The translations under genes were made by a program, and so were the position numbers. The notes beneath the pieces were generated by a model, which worked only from the letters and a program-made list of their open reading frames with translations, had not been told where the DNA came from and made no database searches. Of a stretch of DNA of 41,506 nucleotides, positions 8,579-15,162 are shown one piece after another; the first letter of the stretch is position 1; every line of letters begins with the position of its first letter. The DNA is from an uncultured Acidobacteriota bacterium (GTDB lineage Bacteria; Acidobacteriota; Polarisedimenticolia; Polarisedimenticolales; JAIQFR01), in NCBI GenBank assembly GCA_937864465.1, contig CALMJU010000091.1, positions 1 to 41,506 of the forward strand, read 5' to 3'.

Positions 8579-8598
8579 CGAGCGACCGCTTCACGAAC

Positions 8599-8629
8599 GG
8601 GGGCGACGCTCCCGAGGAACGACGCCCCC
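8599..8629 (-). terminator. GC-rich hairpin downstream of the lipoprotein gene
   Basis: GGGGGCG at 8599-8605 pairs perfectly with CGCCCCC at 8623-8629, 29 bases past the lipoprotein stop. No T-run follows on the minus strand, so it would act as an mRNA 3' end or a weak terminator. It separates the lipoprotein from the transpeptidase operon, which has its own -10 element. Confidence 0.45.
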
Positions 8630-8657
8630 GATTCGGAGTGTTGCGGGCGAAAGGCCG

Positions 8658-9254
8658 CTACCGCCGGCCCTTCTTGGCCTCGATGGCCTGCTCGATCGCG
8701 GACTTCACGTTGCCGGCAGCCGCCTTCGCAGCCTCGGCCTTCGACTTCGCGTCGAGGTACTTCTCCGCGTTGAAGGCGTTCTGGGCCTCGGCGAGCGAAG
8801 ACTCTACTCCGGCGAGGTCCCCCTTCATCGCCTCGATGTCGGCCTGCGTGCCCTTGCCCCTCGGCGCCTTCTCAAGCAGCGCCTTGGCGTCGTTGAGGGC
8901 GGTCGTGGCGTCGGTGATGAGGGCCTGCGCCTGCTGCTTCGCTTCTTCCTTGCCCGCTGCGGCGTCGGCCGAAGCCTTCTCGCCGGCAGCCAGGGCCGCG
9001 GCCGCGAGCTCCTTCGACTTCTTGTAGGAGCGGAACAGCGCGAACTTCTGCTCCTGCGCCTTCAGCTCGGCGTCCAGAGCGGCGGTGGCGTCCTCGGCAG
9101 CCCTCAAGGAATCGGGGGCGTAGTCCATCGCCTCGGCGGTGCGAGCCGCGTCCAGGGCGGCCTTCGCGCCGTCGATCTCCACTTGCGGCGGTTTCTGGCA
9201 GCCGACCATCGCGAGCACGAGCATCAGGCCGAACACCATCATCGTCTTGCGCAT
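8658..9254 (-). CDS. alanine-rich helical lipoprotein
   Basis: A 198-residue lipoprotein. The signal peptide MRKTMMVFGLMLVLAMVGC ends in a lipobox with C19. The mature part is almost entirely Ala/Glu/Lys/Asp and predicted alpha-helical, resembling DUF4398-like or TolA-like envelope coiled coils. Its sequence runs parallel to the helical module of the L,D-transpeptidase downstream: ALDAAR, APDSLRAAE against APAALLRAE, a FALFRSYKKSK region against FLLLRDFRAAR, then heptads and an AEAQNAFNAEKYLDAKSKAE-like tail. The ATG at 9254 has GGAGAG 6 bases upstream. It probably sits at the inner leaflet of the outer membrane and may interact with the transpeptidases. Exact role unknown. Confidence 0.8.
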   Translation of the reverse strand: MRKTMMVFGLMLVLAMVGCQKPPQVEIDGAKAALDAARTAEAMDYAPDSLRAAEDATAALDAELKAQEQKFALFRSYKKSKELAAAALAAGEKASADAAAGKEEAKQQAQALITDATTALNDAKALLEKAPRGKGTQADIEAMKGDLAGVESSLAEAQNAFNAEKYLDAKSKAEAAKAAAGNVKSAIEQAIEAKKGRR

Positions 9255-9545
9255 ACTCTTCTCTCTCCTCTCTGTGCACCCTCCTCCATGTGGAGGGCGA
9301 ACAACCATCGACCCGCCTCGGAACGCGTGTTCCTCCGGCACGGCGGAGCCGCATGGTACTACTTCGGGGGGACGATGCAAAGGGGACGTCAAGGCCCCCG
9401 GGGGAGGGCCGCCTTGCCCCCCCGACCCTGCGATTCCGGCCCCCTGGGAGGCGCGGTGGAGCACCGGCGCGGACAGGCGTACCCTTCTCGGCGGGGAATG
9501 GGGGGGAGACCTCCTGCCCGGGCGGGGCGGACACGGAGGCGCTTC
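9255..9545. other. 291-base divergent intergenic region
   Basis: This gap separates the minus-strand lipoprotein from the plus-strand secreted protein. It holds a perfect inverted repeat, CCTCCA-TG-TGGAGG, near 9286-9299 in the lipoprotein leader, and a purine-rich leader with the lipoprotein ribosome-binding site. On the minus strand TTGACG occurs near 9392-9397, but no -10 lies at a fitting distance. I see no convincing coding sequence or promoter. Confidence 0.4.
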
Positions 9546-9827
9546 ATGAGGCGGGGCGACACGCTGGGGGTCGGTGCCGCTGGCGCGGCGCTCGTTTTCG
9601 GCGGGTTGCCCGTCGGAGGAGCCGCGGGCCGTGTCGTGGATCCCGAAGAGAGCACCGTCGCGGACGGCCGCATCTGTTATGTGGCGGCCGGAGCCGGGGA
9701 GACGTTCTGCGACCGGACCGCTGCCGACGGACGCTACGTCCTGCCGGGCGACTCCCTCCCCTCGGTGCCGACGGTCGTGAGGAAGCTTGTCGCGCTCGCT
9801 CCGGTGCGAGAGGGCGCGCAACCGTAG
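9546..9827 (+). CDS. small secreted protein with a minimal carboxypeptidase-regulatory-like domain
   Basis: A 93-residue protein with an N-terminal hydrophobic signal-like segment (about 8-27). The mature part, starting GRVVDPEESTVADGRICYV and continuing to DGRYVLPGD, follows the pattern of a short carboxypeptidase-regulatory (CarboxypepD_reg-like) beta sandwich: an opening GxV strand, a middle strand and a closing DGxYxLP turn. C44 and C55 could form a disulfide. The domain is shorter than usual (about 60 residues), so a truncated relic is possible. The ATG at 9546 is preceded by GGAGGCGCTTC. The next gene begins 27 bases later on the same strand. Function unknown. Confidence 0.5.
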   Translation: MRRGDTLGVGAAGAALVFGGLPVGGAAGRVVDPEESTVADGRICYVAAGAGETFCDRTAADGRYVLPGDSLPSVPTVVRKLVALAPVREGAQP

Positions 9828-9854
9828 GGCCGCGCGGTCCAGGAGCGGAGCCGC

Positions 9855-11048
9855 ATGCGAGACCGGGTCGGGGCTCTCGGAGAGATCGCGGCCGGCACGC
9901 TGCAGCGGATAGTCCGGGAGATCCTCTCCCGGCGGCCCGGCGGGCACCTCGTCGAGTCGGAGATCGATCGCGTCGAAGTGCATCTCCGGTTCGCGCTCCG
10001 GGGTGCCGGAGCGGACCTCGGGACGATCTCGGACGACTTGACGTCCCGCCTCGAGCGGTTCGTGGACGACGCGATCCAGCGGGCGGCTGCGTTTCGCCCC
10101 GGGCACGCGTTCTGCCACCGGTGCGGAGGGGCGGCCTGCGAGCATTCCGAGCCTCCGTCGGCCCGCCACGTCCTCGTCGGGTACGCTCCCACCGGGACGC
10201 CGCGATGGGAGGACTTCGCGCAGGTGTGCCTCGAGATGCGCCATCCGGAGGTGGACCGCCTGTACGAGGACCCGCCGGCCTTCGTGACGCTCGTGGACGA
10301 CGCCGCGACGTTGCGCTCCCGCCTGCTCGGGGCGTTCGAGGCACCGGAGTACGAATTGCTCGGACAGGTGCGCGCGGGTTTCTTCCCGGTCCGCGCGAGG
10401 GAAGGCGAGGGGAGGGGGGTCCTCGCGGTGACTTTCCAGGCGGCGGGGGCCTGCGGTCGCTCCGGACGGTCCTGCTTCGGTCTCAACATCCTCGGGAAGA
10501 TGCCGGGTGGAGAGCCGCTCGATCTCCTTTGGGACCGGAGCCGGGACGTTCCCTGGAGCCGGGCGGTCCGGTGGGCGCAGGCTGCCCTCGCCACCGCGGG
10601 AGGCGGGCCGGCGGGGCGAGGGGGCGCCGCGGGGCGGCGGGAGGAGATCGAGCGGCGTGTGGAAGGCATCCTCCGGGGGCTCGCCCGCCGGCTCGAGAGG
10701 GAGCGGCGCGGCCGCGCGCGCCGGACCTCCCACGCCGAGGAGCGGCACCGCTCCGGGGAGCGGCCGACCCGAAAGGCCCTGGACGACATCCGCGGGGCGC
10801 GGGCCGAGGAGATCCTGGCCGACGAGCGGAGCGGGACCCTGGTCGTACCGGGCGAGCGGGGCCGGATCCATTTTTTCACGACGGATGGGAAGCTGGTCTC
10901 CAGCGTGCGATACAGCCGGGACGCGATCGAGCGCAAGCGCAAGCTCGGCGTGTGGCGGGACGCGCGCAGAAGCGAGGCGGAGGCGTTCCTGAGGCTGCTT
11001 CGGGGTTCTCCGGTTCCGGGATCTCGAGGCGATGGCCCCCGTATATAA
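9855..11048 (+). CDS. unknown protein with a CxxCx4CxH metal-site motif
   Basis: A 397-residue soluble protein that I do not recognise. Residues 1-80 are alpha/beta. A compact Cys/His cluster follows, HAFCHRCGGAACEH (H84, C87, C90, C95, H97), which recalls SWIM-type or small treble-clef zinc sites without matching the usual SWIM spacing. The middle (105-250) is alpha/beta with a second cysteine pair (CGRSGRSC). Residues 265-320 form a long Arg/Glu-rich helical, probably coiled-coil, segment. The C-terminal 80 residues contain a beta-hairpin motif (GRIHFFTTDGKLVSSVRY) and a basic helix. The ATG has GGAGC 6-10 bases upstream. The basic helices and the small basic protein encoded next would suit nucleic-acid contact, but that is speculation. 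Confidence 0.6.
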   Translation: MRDRVGALGEIAAGTLQRIVREILSRRPGGHLVESEIDRVEVHLRFALRGAGADLGTISDDLTSRLERFVDDAIQRAAAFRPGHAFCHRCGGAACEHSEPPSARHVLVGYAPTGTPRWEDFAQVCLEMRHPEVDRLYEDPPAFVTLVDDAATLRSRLLGAFEAPEYELLGQVRAGFFPVRAREGEGRGVLAVTFQAAGACGRSGRSCFGLNILGKMPGGEPLDLLWDRSRDVPWSRAVRWAQAALATAGGGPAGRGGAAGRREEIERRVEGILRGLARRLERERRGRARRTSHAEERHRSGERPTRKALDDIRGARAEEILADERSGTLVVPGERGRIHFFTTDGKLVSSVRYSRDAIERKRKLGVWRDARRSEAEAFLRLLRGSPVPGSRGDGPRI

Positions 11049-11049
11049 T
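11044..11049 (+). promoter_or_regulatory. consensus -10 (TATAAT) for the small basic protein gene
   Basis: A perfect TATAAT overlaps the stop codon (11046-11048) of the preceding gene. Transcription would start near 11056, giving a leader of about 33 bases with GGAGG at 11080-11084 before the ATG at 11089. The -35 region is weak (TCTCGA at 11022-11027, 16-base spacer). Confidence 0.5.
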
Positions 11050-11088
11050 GCCGGCTCGCGCTTCCATCCGGGCGCGAACGGAGGACGG

Positions 11089-11307
11089 ATGTCGGTCGAA
11101 CGGACGAAGGAGCTACGCAGGAAGCGGAAGCGGCGCCGCGAGGCGCTCAAGGCCAGGGCGCGCGCCGCCACGCGGAGCCCGAAAGGTACGGCAAAGGCGG
11201 CGACGGGGAAGTCGGCGGCGGCGAAGGCCGCCGCAGCGAGGTCTGCTGCGGTGGCGCGGGAGGCCGCCGAACCCGCGGCTCCCCCCTCGGGGGGCGGCGA
11301 GGCCTGA
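11089..11307 (+). CDS. small basic Ala/Lys/Arg-rich protein
   Basis: A 72-residue protein. The first 25 residues (SVERTKELRRKRKRRREAL and on) form a very basic helix, and the rest is an Ala/Lys/Ser low-complexity tail like histone H1 or AlgP tails. Short proteins starting with a TKELRRRRKRR-like helix occur in other deep-branching phyla as families of unknown function. It probably binds nucleic acid or the ribosome, judged from charge alone. I chose the ATG at 11089 because GGAGG stands 5 bases upstream and a TATAAT box is correctly placed; a longer frame from 11032 would begin before the promoter. It converges with rarA, 12 bases away. Confidence 0.65.
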   Translation: MSVERTKELRRKRKRRREALKARARAATRSPKGTAKAATGKSAAAKAAAARSAAVAREAAEPAAPPSGGGEA

Positions 11308-11312
11308 TCCGC

Positions 11313-11330
11313 CGGGCGGTCAGCCGCCCG
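11313..11330. terminator. bidirectional hairpin between convergent genes
   Basis: CGGGCGG (11313-11319), loop TCAG, CCGCCCG (11324-11330): a perfect 7-bp stem with a tetraloop. It lies between the small basic gene and rarA and overlaps the rarA stop codon. No U-run follows in either direction. Confidence 0.5.
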
Positions 11331-12681
11331 TCGGAGGCTCTCCCTTCGGTCGGTCCCGCTCGATCCGCCGCCGGGCCTCGGCCCAGGCCTCGAGGCGTTG
11401 AGCGATCGTGCGCTCGAGACCCCGGGAGGTCGGCCGGTAGAAGCGCCGCCCGGCGAGACGCTCCGGCAGGCACGCCATCCCGGTCACGGCGTCCTCGGCG
11501 TCGTGAGCGTACTCGTAGCCTCGGCCGTATCCCTCGGCCTTCATGAGGGCGGTCGGAGCGTTGCGGAGGGGTAGGGGGACGGGATCGGTTTCGCCTTTGC
11601 GAATCGCCCCGAGGATCTCGCTCCAGGCGGCGTAGAGGGCGTTCGATTTCGGCGCGAGGGCGCAGTAGGCCGCCGCTTCCGCGAGGGCGAGGTCGGCCTC
11701 CGGCCGGCCGACGAAGTGCACCGCCTCCTTCGCCGCGAGCGCGAGCGTGAGGGCGCGCGGATCGGCCAGCCCGACGTCCTCGCTAGCGAATCGGACGATC
11801 CGGCGGGCCAGGTACAGCGGATCGTCGCCCGCCTCGAGCATGCGCGCGAGCCAGTAGAGCGCCGCGTCCACGTCCGAGTTCCGCATCGACTTGTGGAGCG
11901 CGCTGATGAGGTTGAAGTGCTCCTCGCCGGCGCGGTCGTGGTACAGGGTCGTCCTCTGGAGCGCGTCGCGGACGAGGTCCTCGTCGATCTTCCGGACCCC
12001 GTCCGCGCCGGGCCGGGCCGACGCCGCGGCGAACTCCAGCACGTTGAGAGCGGCGCGGGCGTCCCCCTGGCAAGAGGCGGCGATCTGCTCCGCGAGCTGC
12101 GCCGGGAGGTCGACGCGGAGCGCCCCCAGGCCGCGCTCGGAATCCTCGGTCGCCCGTCGCATCGCCGCGACGAGGTGCCCCCGCTCGAGCCGCTCCAGAC
12201 GGTAGACCCGCGACCGCGAGAGGAGCGCGGCATTGACCTCGAACGAGGGATTCTCGGTCGTGGCGCCGATCAGGACGATCGTCCCCTCCTCGACGAACGG
12301 GAGGAAGGCATCCTGCTGCGACTTGTTGAAGCGGTGGATCTCGTCGATGAAGAGGATCGTCCTCTGCCCCGTCGCGCGGCGCAGCGAGGCGGCCTTCTCC
12401 ATGACGTCTCGCACCTCGCGGATGCCGGCGAGGACGGCGGAGAAGGGGACGAATGCGGCGCGGGTCCTCCGGGCGACGATCCGGGCGAGCGTCGTCTTCC
12501 CGGAGCCCGGGGGGCCCCAGAGGATGATCGACCGCACCTCGTCGCGCTCGATCGCGCTCCTGAGCGCGGTCCCGGGGCCGACGATCCTCTCTTGGCCGAG
12601 GAGCTCGTCGAGATCCCGGGGCCGCATCCGGTCGGCCAGAGGCCGGTCCGGCCCGCCCTCGTCGCGGTCGAAGAGTCTCAC
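11320..12681 (-). CDS. rarA: replication-associated recombination protein A (RarA/MgsA AAA ATPase)
   Basis: A 453-residue clamp-loader-like AAA ATPase that acts at stalled replication forks with SSB. Walker A is GPPGSGKTT (56-64) and Walker B is FIDEIHRF (111-118), followed by NKSQQDAFLP, diagnostic of this family. Sensor 1 (GATTENPSF) and the arginine-finger region (LLSRSRVY) are present. The C-terminal tetramerisation part includes the family signatures ISALHKSMRNSDVDAALYW and YEYAHD. The length is normal. The start is a GTG at 12681, only six bases after a TAGAAT -10 element and without a Shine-Dalgarno, so the mRNA is probably leaderless. It is a single-gene unit, divergent from the zinc-ribbon gene and convergent with the small basic gene. 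Confidence 0.95.
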   Translation of the reverse strand: MRLFDRDEGGPDRPLADRMRPRDLDELLGQERIVGPGTALRSAIERDEVRSIILWGPPGSGKTTLARIVARRTRAAFVPFSAVLAGIREVRDVMEKAASLRRATGQRTILFIDEIHRFNKSQQDAFLPFVEEGTIVLIGATTENPSFEVNAALLSRSRVYRLERLERGHLVAAMRRATEDSERGLGALRVDLPAQLAEQIAASCQGDARAALNVLEFAAASARPGADGVRKIDEDLVRDALQRTTLYHDRAGEEHFNLISALHKSMRNSDVDAALYWLARMLEAGDDPLYLARRIVRFASEDVGLADPRALTLALAAKEAVHFVGRPEADLALAEAAAYCALAPKSNALYAAWSEILGAIRKGETDPVPLPLRNAPTALMKAEGYGRGYEYAHDAEDAVTGMACLPERLAGRRFYRPTSRGLERTIAQRLEAWAEARRRIERDRPKGEPPTGG

Positions 12682-12687
12682 GGGTGG

Positions 12688-12693
12688 ATTCTA
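12688..12693 (-). promoter_or_regulatory. -10 element (TAGAAT) of rarA
   Basis: On the minus strand TAGAAT runs 12693 to 12688, then CCACCC, then the GTG start. The usual 6-7 base distance from -10 to transcription start puts the first nucleotide at or next to the GTG, predicting a leaderless transcript. Confidence 0.5.
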
Positions 12694-12744
12694 GGGGAGC
12701 GGCCCGCCCGGGGTCGAGGGCTGCGCGCGGAGGCCGGCGTGCGC

Positions 12745-12750
12745 TATAGT
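12745..12750 (+). promoter_or_regulatory. -10 element (TATAGT) of the zinc-ribbon gene
   Basis: TATAGT stands out in GC-rich sequence 35 bases before the ATG at 12786, leaving a leader of about 28 bases that holds GGGAGG. No good -35 is seen. Confidence 0.45.
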
Positions 12751-12785
12751 TTTCGGCCGGCGTCCGGTGCGGACGGGAGGCGGCG

Positions 12786-13037
12786 ATGGGCAGGACGACG
12801 AGAATGTACAAGCCGGGCGAGCAGGCCGGCGAGGCCGGGAGCTACTACTGCCATATCTGCGCGATGCGAGGCGAGAGCTCGACGTGCCGGATGGAGAAGG
12901 GACAGAGGTTCTCCGGCTGCCCGAGGTGCCTCGAGCGAAACGTCCCCGAGTGGGACCTCACCTGGAAGCCCGAGAGCGCGCGGGCCCCGAGAAGCGGCGC
13001 GGCGAGTCCGTGGCCGGGATCCCTCGCCAAGCGTTGA
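12786..13037 (+). CDS. small zinc-ribbon protein
   Basis: An 83-residue protein with two CxxC knuckles, CHIC (C22, C25) and CPRC (C45, C48), 19 residues apart, plus C34 between them: a zinc-ribbon or treble-clef arrangement. Between the knuckles is a polar turn (RMEKGQRFSG), and aromatic residues follow (PEWDLTWKPE). The tail from about 62 is Ala/Pro/Ser-rich and disordered. The start is set by GGGAGG 5 bases before the ATG and a TATAGT box further up. An overlapping frame from 12767 destroys the paired cysteines, so it was not chosen. The role is unknown; such proteins often bind nucleic acid or protein partners. It stands alone, divergent from rarA by 104 bases. Confidence 0.7.
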   Translation: MGRTTRMYKPGEQAGEAGSYYCHICAMRGESSTCRMEKGQRFSGCPRCLERNVPEWDLTWKPESARAPRSGAASPWPGSLAKR

Positions 13038-13073
13038 ATCGGTGAATCGGGGACACCGACCGGGGTTCGAGGG

Positions 13074-13125
13074 CGAGACCTGCTTCCCGGGTCTCGACTC
13101 CCGCGGCGGCGAAATGCGGTCGCCG
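13074..13125. terminator. two hairpins between convergent genes
   Basis: CGAGACC (13074-13080) pairs with GGTCTCG (13090-13096), and CGGCGA (13107-13112) pairs with TCGCCG (13120-13125). Both are perfect stems in the 101-base gap between the zinc-ribbon gene (+) and the secreted protein gene (-). There are no long U-runs. They are probably 3'-end structures for both messages. Confidence 0.45.
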
Positions 13126-13138
13126 TCCCCGGCTGGCG

Positions 13139-13645
13139 CTACAGGGGGCTGGCGGGAGACTCGTCGCTCGTGATGGCGTCGGCGATCACGAGGGCCCCGA
13201 TGGCGATGCCGCCCACGATCACCCACTTGAGCCAGGGCTCGATGTCCTGTCCCGAGGCGCTCTTCGTGGGCGCCGGCGCGGCCTGCGCGTTCGCCTTGAG
13301 GGCCAGGGCCACAGGCTTGTTCGCTCCCGGCTGAAGGGCGACCGCGTCCGCGGCGAGGTACGCCCCCTCGGGGGCCCGGGCGACGACCCGGTAGGTCCCG
13401 GCGGGGGCCGAGTCGACCCGGAAGTACCCGTGATCGTCTGCGGGAGCGGAATCGAACGTCCGGCTGGATTCCCGATCGACGAGGGTCACGATGACGCCCG
13501 CCATCGGGCTTACGCCGTCGGCGGCGAGGACGCGTCCTCGGAACAGGGCGTTCGCGTCGGCTATGGCCGGGAGATTCGCCGCCAGGGAGATCAGACCGAA
13601 GACGACCGCGCCGGCCACGCCGCGCCGAAAGCCGTTGGCAACCAT
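13139..13645 (-). CDS. secreted carboxypeptidase-regulatory-like protein with C-terminal membrane anchor
   Basis: A 168-residue protein. A signal peptide (VAGAVVFGLISLAANLPAIADA) precedes one beta-sandwich domain of the carboxypeptidase-regulatory type (FRGRVLAADGVSPMAGVIVTL, then DHGYFRVDSAPAGTYRVVA). An Ala/Pro linker, a transmembrane helix (WLKWVIVGGIAIGALVIADA) and a short acidic/Ser tail (ITSDESPASPL) follow. It should be exposed outside the cytoplasmic membrane or in the periplasm. The ATG at 13645 has GGAGG 7 bases upstream; an earlier in-frame start at 13669 lacks a ribosome-binding site. It has a good promoter of its own. The gene upstream on the same strand encodes a protein of the same architecture. 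No enzymatic residues are seen; a structural or adhesive role is guesswork. Confidence 0.7.
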   Translation of the reverse strand: MVANGFRRGVAGAVVFGLISLAANLPAIADANALFRGRVLAADGVSPMAGVIVTLVDRESSRTFDSAPADDHGYFRVDSAPAGTYRVVARAPEGAYLAADAVALQPGANKPVALALKANAQAAPAPTKSASGQDIEPWLKWVIVGGIAIGALVIADAITSDESPASPL

Positions 13646-13692
13646 CGAGAACCCTCCATCGGGGCGCACCAGCCACCCTCGAGCGAGCCGTA

Positions 13693-13721
13693 ATTGTCCG
13701 CCGCGGCCCGGCCGCCGTCAA
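13693..13721 (-). promoter_or_regulatory. sigma70-type promoter TTGACG-17-GACAAT
   Basis: On the minus strand TTGACG (13721-13716), a 17-base spacer and GACAAT (13698-13693) give a near-canonical promoter for the gene starting at 13645. It is one of only two places in the window where both hexamers and the spacing are convincing. Confidence 0.6.
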
Positions 13722-13766
13722 GGGCGGAGCCGTGGAACCTGCTGCAACCGTGCGGCAAGCGCGCCG

Positions 13767-14360
13767 TCACTCCGCCACGGTCGACGACGTACCGTCGCTC
13801 TCGCTGCCCGTGATCGCGAGAAGGGCCGCGGTCGCGGCGACGCCGAGGATCGCGATCCCCCACGGGCTCTTCCAGAACTCGCGGCCCCTCTTCAGAACGA
13901 GAACCTCCGCGGCGCCCGTCGGGCTCCCGGGCGCGCCCCCCGGAGGAGAGGCGTTCCACCAGGGGGCCCCGCCCGCGGCCCCGCTCAGGCGCACGGACAC
14001 TGCGAGCATCCCCCGGGGCGGCGCGAGCACGACCTGGCTCCCCGCGAAGTGCCCCTCCTTGGTTTCCACGTCCAGATCGAGGTAGCCGTACGGCAGGCCT
14101 TCCAGGAGGCATTCCCCCTTCGCGTTCGAGGGGGGAGCCTCGTAGACCTTTCCGCTGTCGAGGACGTACGCGCGGAGGACGGCGCCCTCCACCGGCTTCT
14201 TGCCGTCGCTCGCGGTCAGCTTCGCCCGGACCCGGCAGCCTTTCGCTCCGTCGTCGCCCGCGGGCTTGGGGCCTGCTTCACACCACGCGGCGGGGGACAG
14301 GGCGATCGCGGCCGCCAGGACGATCGCCACCGGCCTGTGAACGCGCGAGCTTCCGATCAC
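13767..14360 (-). CDS. secreted beta-sandwich protein with C-terminal membrane anchor (paralogue of the 13139 gene)
   Basis: A 197-residue protein with a signal peptide (VAIVLAAAIALSPAAWC). One regulatory-like beta-sandwich domain follows (GCRVRAKLTASDGKKPVEGAVLRAY to GECLLEGLPYGYLDLDVETKEG), then a Gly/Pro-rich linker, a transmembrane helix (PWGIAILGVAATAALLAI) and a Ser/Asp tail (TGSESDGTSSTVAE). The layout equals that of the next gene, and the pair probably arose by duplication. I chose GTG at 14360 because GGAGG stands 6 bases before it. The upstream in-frame ATG at 14399 overlaps the TAGAAT -10 element and cannot be used if that promoter is real. C27 near the cleavage site is not in a good lipobox. 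Function unknown. Confidence 0.65.
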   Translation of the reverse strand: MIGSSRVHRPVAIVLAAAIALSPAAWCEAGPKPAGDDGAKGCRVRAKLTASDGKKPVEGAVLRAYVLDSGKVYEAPPSNAKGECLLEGLPYGYLDLDVETKEGHFAGSQVVLAPPRGMLAVSVRLSGAAGGAPWWNASPPGGAPGSPTGAAEVLVLKRGREFWKSPWGIAILGVAATAALLAITGSESDGTSSTVAE

Positions 14361-14397
14361 GTCGCTCCTCCGCCCGCCGACGCGGGCCACGCGGCGC

Positions 14398-14403
14398 ATT
14401 CTA
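14398..14403 (-). promoter_or_regulatory. -10 element (TAGAAT) of the 13767-14360 gene
   Basis: TAGAAT runs 14403 to 14398 on the minus strand, 37 bases before the GTG start. The predicted leader of about 30 bases contains GGAGGAG. The box abuts the hairpin that follows the glycosyltransferase gene. Confidence 0.45.
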
Positions 14404-14424
14404 GCGGAGGAGCGCCGGCTCCGC
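14404..14424 (-). terminator. hairpin after the GT2 glycosyltransferase gene
   Basis: GCGGAG (14404-14409) and CTCCGC (14419-14424) form a perfect 6-bp stem, beginning 7 bases past the glycosyltransferase stop. No U-run follows. It could also be an operator, given its contact with the next -10 box. Confidence 0.4.
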
Positions 14425-14430
14425 AGGGCG

Positions 14431-15135
14431 TCATGCCCGGAACAGTCCGTACTTGAGGATGCACCAGAACGCCCGCACCCCGTCCTTCCAGCCTATCTTC
14501 TTGCCCTCGTCGTACGTGCGGCCGGAATACCCGATTCCGACCTCGTAGATGCGGACGCCGAGCCGGGCCACCTTCGCGGTGATCTCGGGCTCGAAGCCGA
14601 ACCGGTCCTCCCGGACCGTGATCCGCCGGAGCACGTCGGCCCGGAACAGCTTGTAGCAGGTTTCCATGTCGGTCAGGTTCAGGTTCGTCACCGCGTTCGA
14701 GACGAGGGTGAGCACCCGGTTCCCCACGGAGTGCCAGAAGAAGAGCACGCGATGGGCGTCGCTGCCGGCGAAGCGAGAGCCGTACACGACGTCGGCTCTC
14801 CCGTCGAGCACCGGCAGAAGGAGCTTCGAGTATTCGCGGGGATCGTACTCGAGGTCCGCGTCCTGGACGACGACGAAGTCCCCGCGAGCCTCGGCGAAGC
14901 CGCGCCGGAGCGCGGCGCCCTTCCCCTGGTTCGGCTCCTGCCGGAAGACGCGGACCCTGGAGTCCGAAGAGAACCGCGCGAGACGCGAAGGGGTCCCGTC
15001 CGCGCTGGCGTCGTCCACGACGACGACCTCGCGATCGACCCCTTCCGGGAGCGGCGCGGACAGGACGGCGCCGAGGAGCGCCTCGACGGTCCGCTCCTCG
15101 TTGTAGACCGGGACGACGATGGAGAGCAACGGCAC
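14431..15135 (-). CDS. GT2 family glycosyltransferase, dolichol-phosphate-mannose-synthase-like
   Basis: A 234-residue inverting GT-A enzyme that would move a sugar from a nucleotide donor to polyprenyl phosphate or a related acceptor at the cytoplasmic face. The N-terminus has the nucleotide-binding strand SIVVPVYNEE. Then come VVVDDASADGT, GKGAALRRGF, the DxD-type metal site QDADLEYDP and GSRF. The MTDMETCYK-like motif (LTDMETCYKLF) and FGFEPEITAKV are typical of the DPM1/undecaprenyl-phosphate sugar transferase group. There is no membrane extension beyond residue 234, unlike the GtrB or ArnC types. The GTG at 15135 has GGAGG 6 bases upstream and a TATAAT box further up. Donor and acceptor cannot be read from the sequence. 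Confidence 0.9.
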   Translation of the reverse strand: MPLLSIVVPVYNEERTVEALLGAVLSAPLPEGVDREVVVVDDASADGTPSRLARFSSDSRVRVFRQEPNQGKGAALRRGFAEARGDFVVVQDADLEYDPREYSKLLLPVLDGRADVVYGSRFAGSDAHRVLFFWHSVGNRVLTLVSNAVTNLNLTDMETCYKLFRADVLRRITVREDRFGFEPEITAKVARLGVRIYEVGIGYSGRTYDEGKKIGWKDGVRAFWCILKYGLFRA

Positions 15136-15156
15136 GGCGACCTCCGTTCGTGGGCC

Positions 15157-15162
15157 ATTATA
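15157..15162 (-). promoter_or_regulatory. consensus -10 (TATAAT) of the GT2 gene
   Basis: TATAAT runs 15162 to 15157 on the minus strand and overlaps the stop codon of the upstream 4Fe-4S gene. The GT2 GTG start is 21 bases downstream, with GGAGG in between. No clear -35. Confidence 0.5.

Noticed and set aside
9386-9400. TTGACG with downstream TTTGCAT on the minus strand as a sigma-54 promoter for the lipoprotein gene
   Set aside because: The -24 GG is missing, and no sigma-70 -10 lies at a suitable distance either.
12767-13045. Alternative 92-codon frame over the zinc-ribbon gene
   Set aside because: It lacks the paired CxxC motifs and a ribosome-binding site, both of which favour the frame from 12786.
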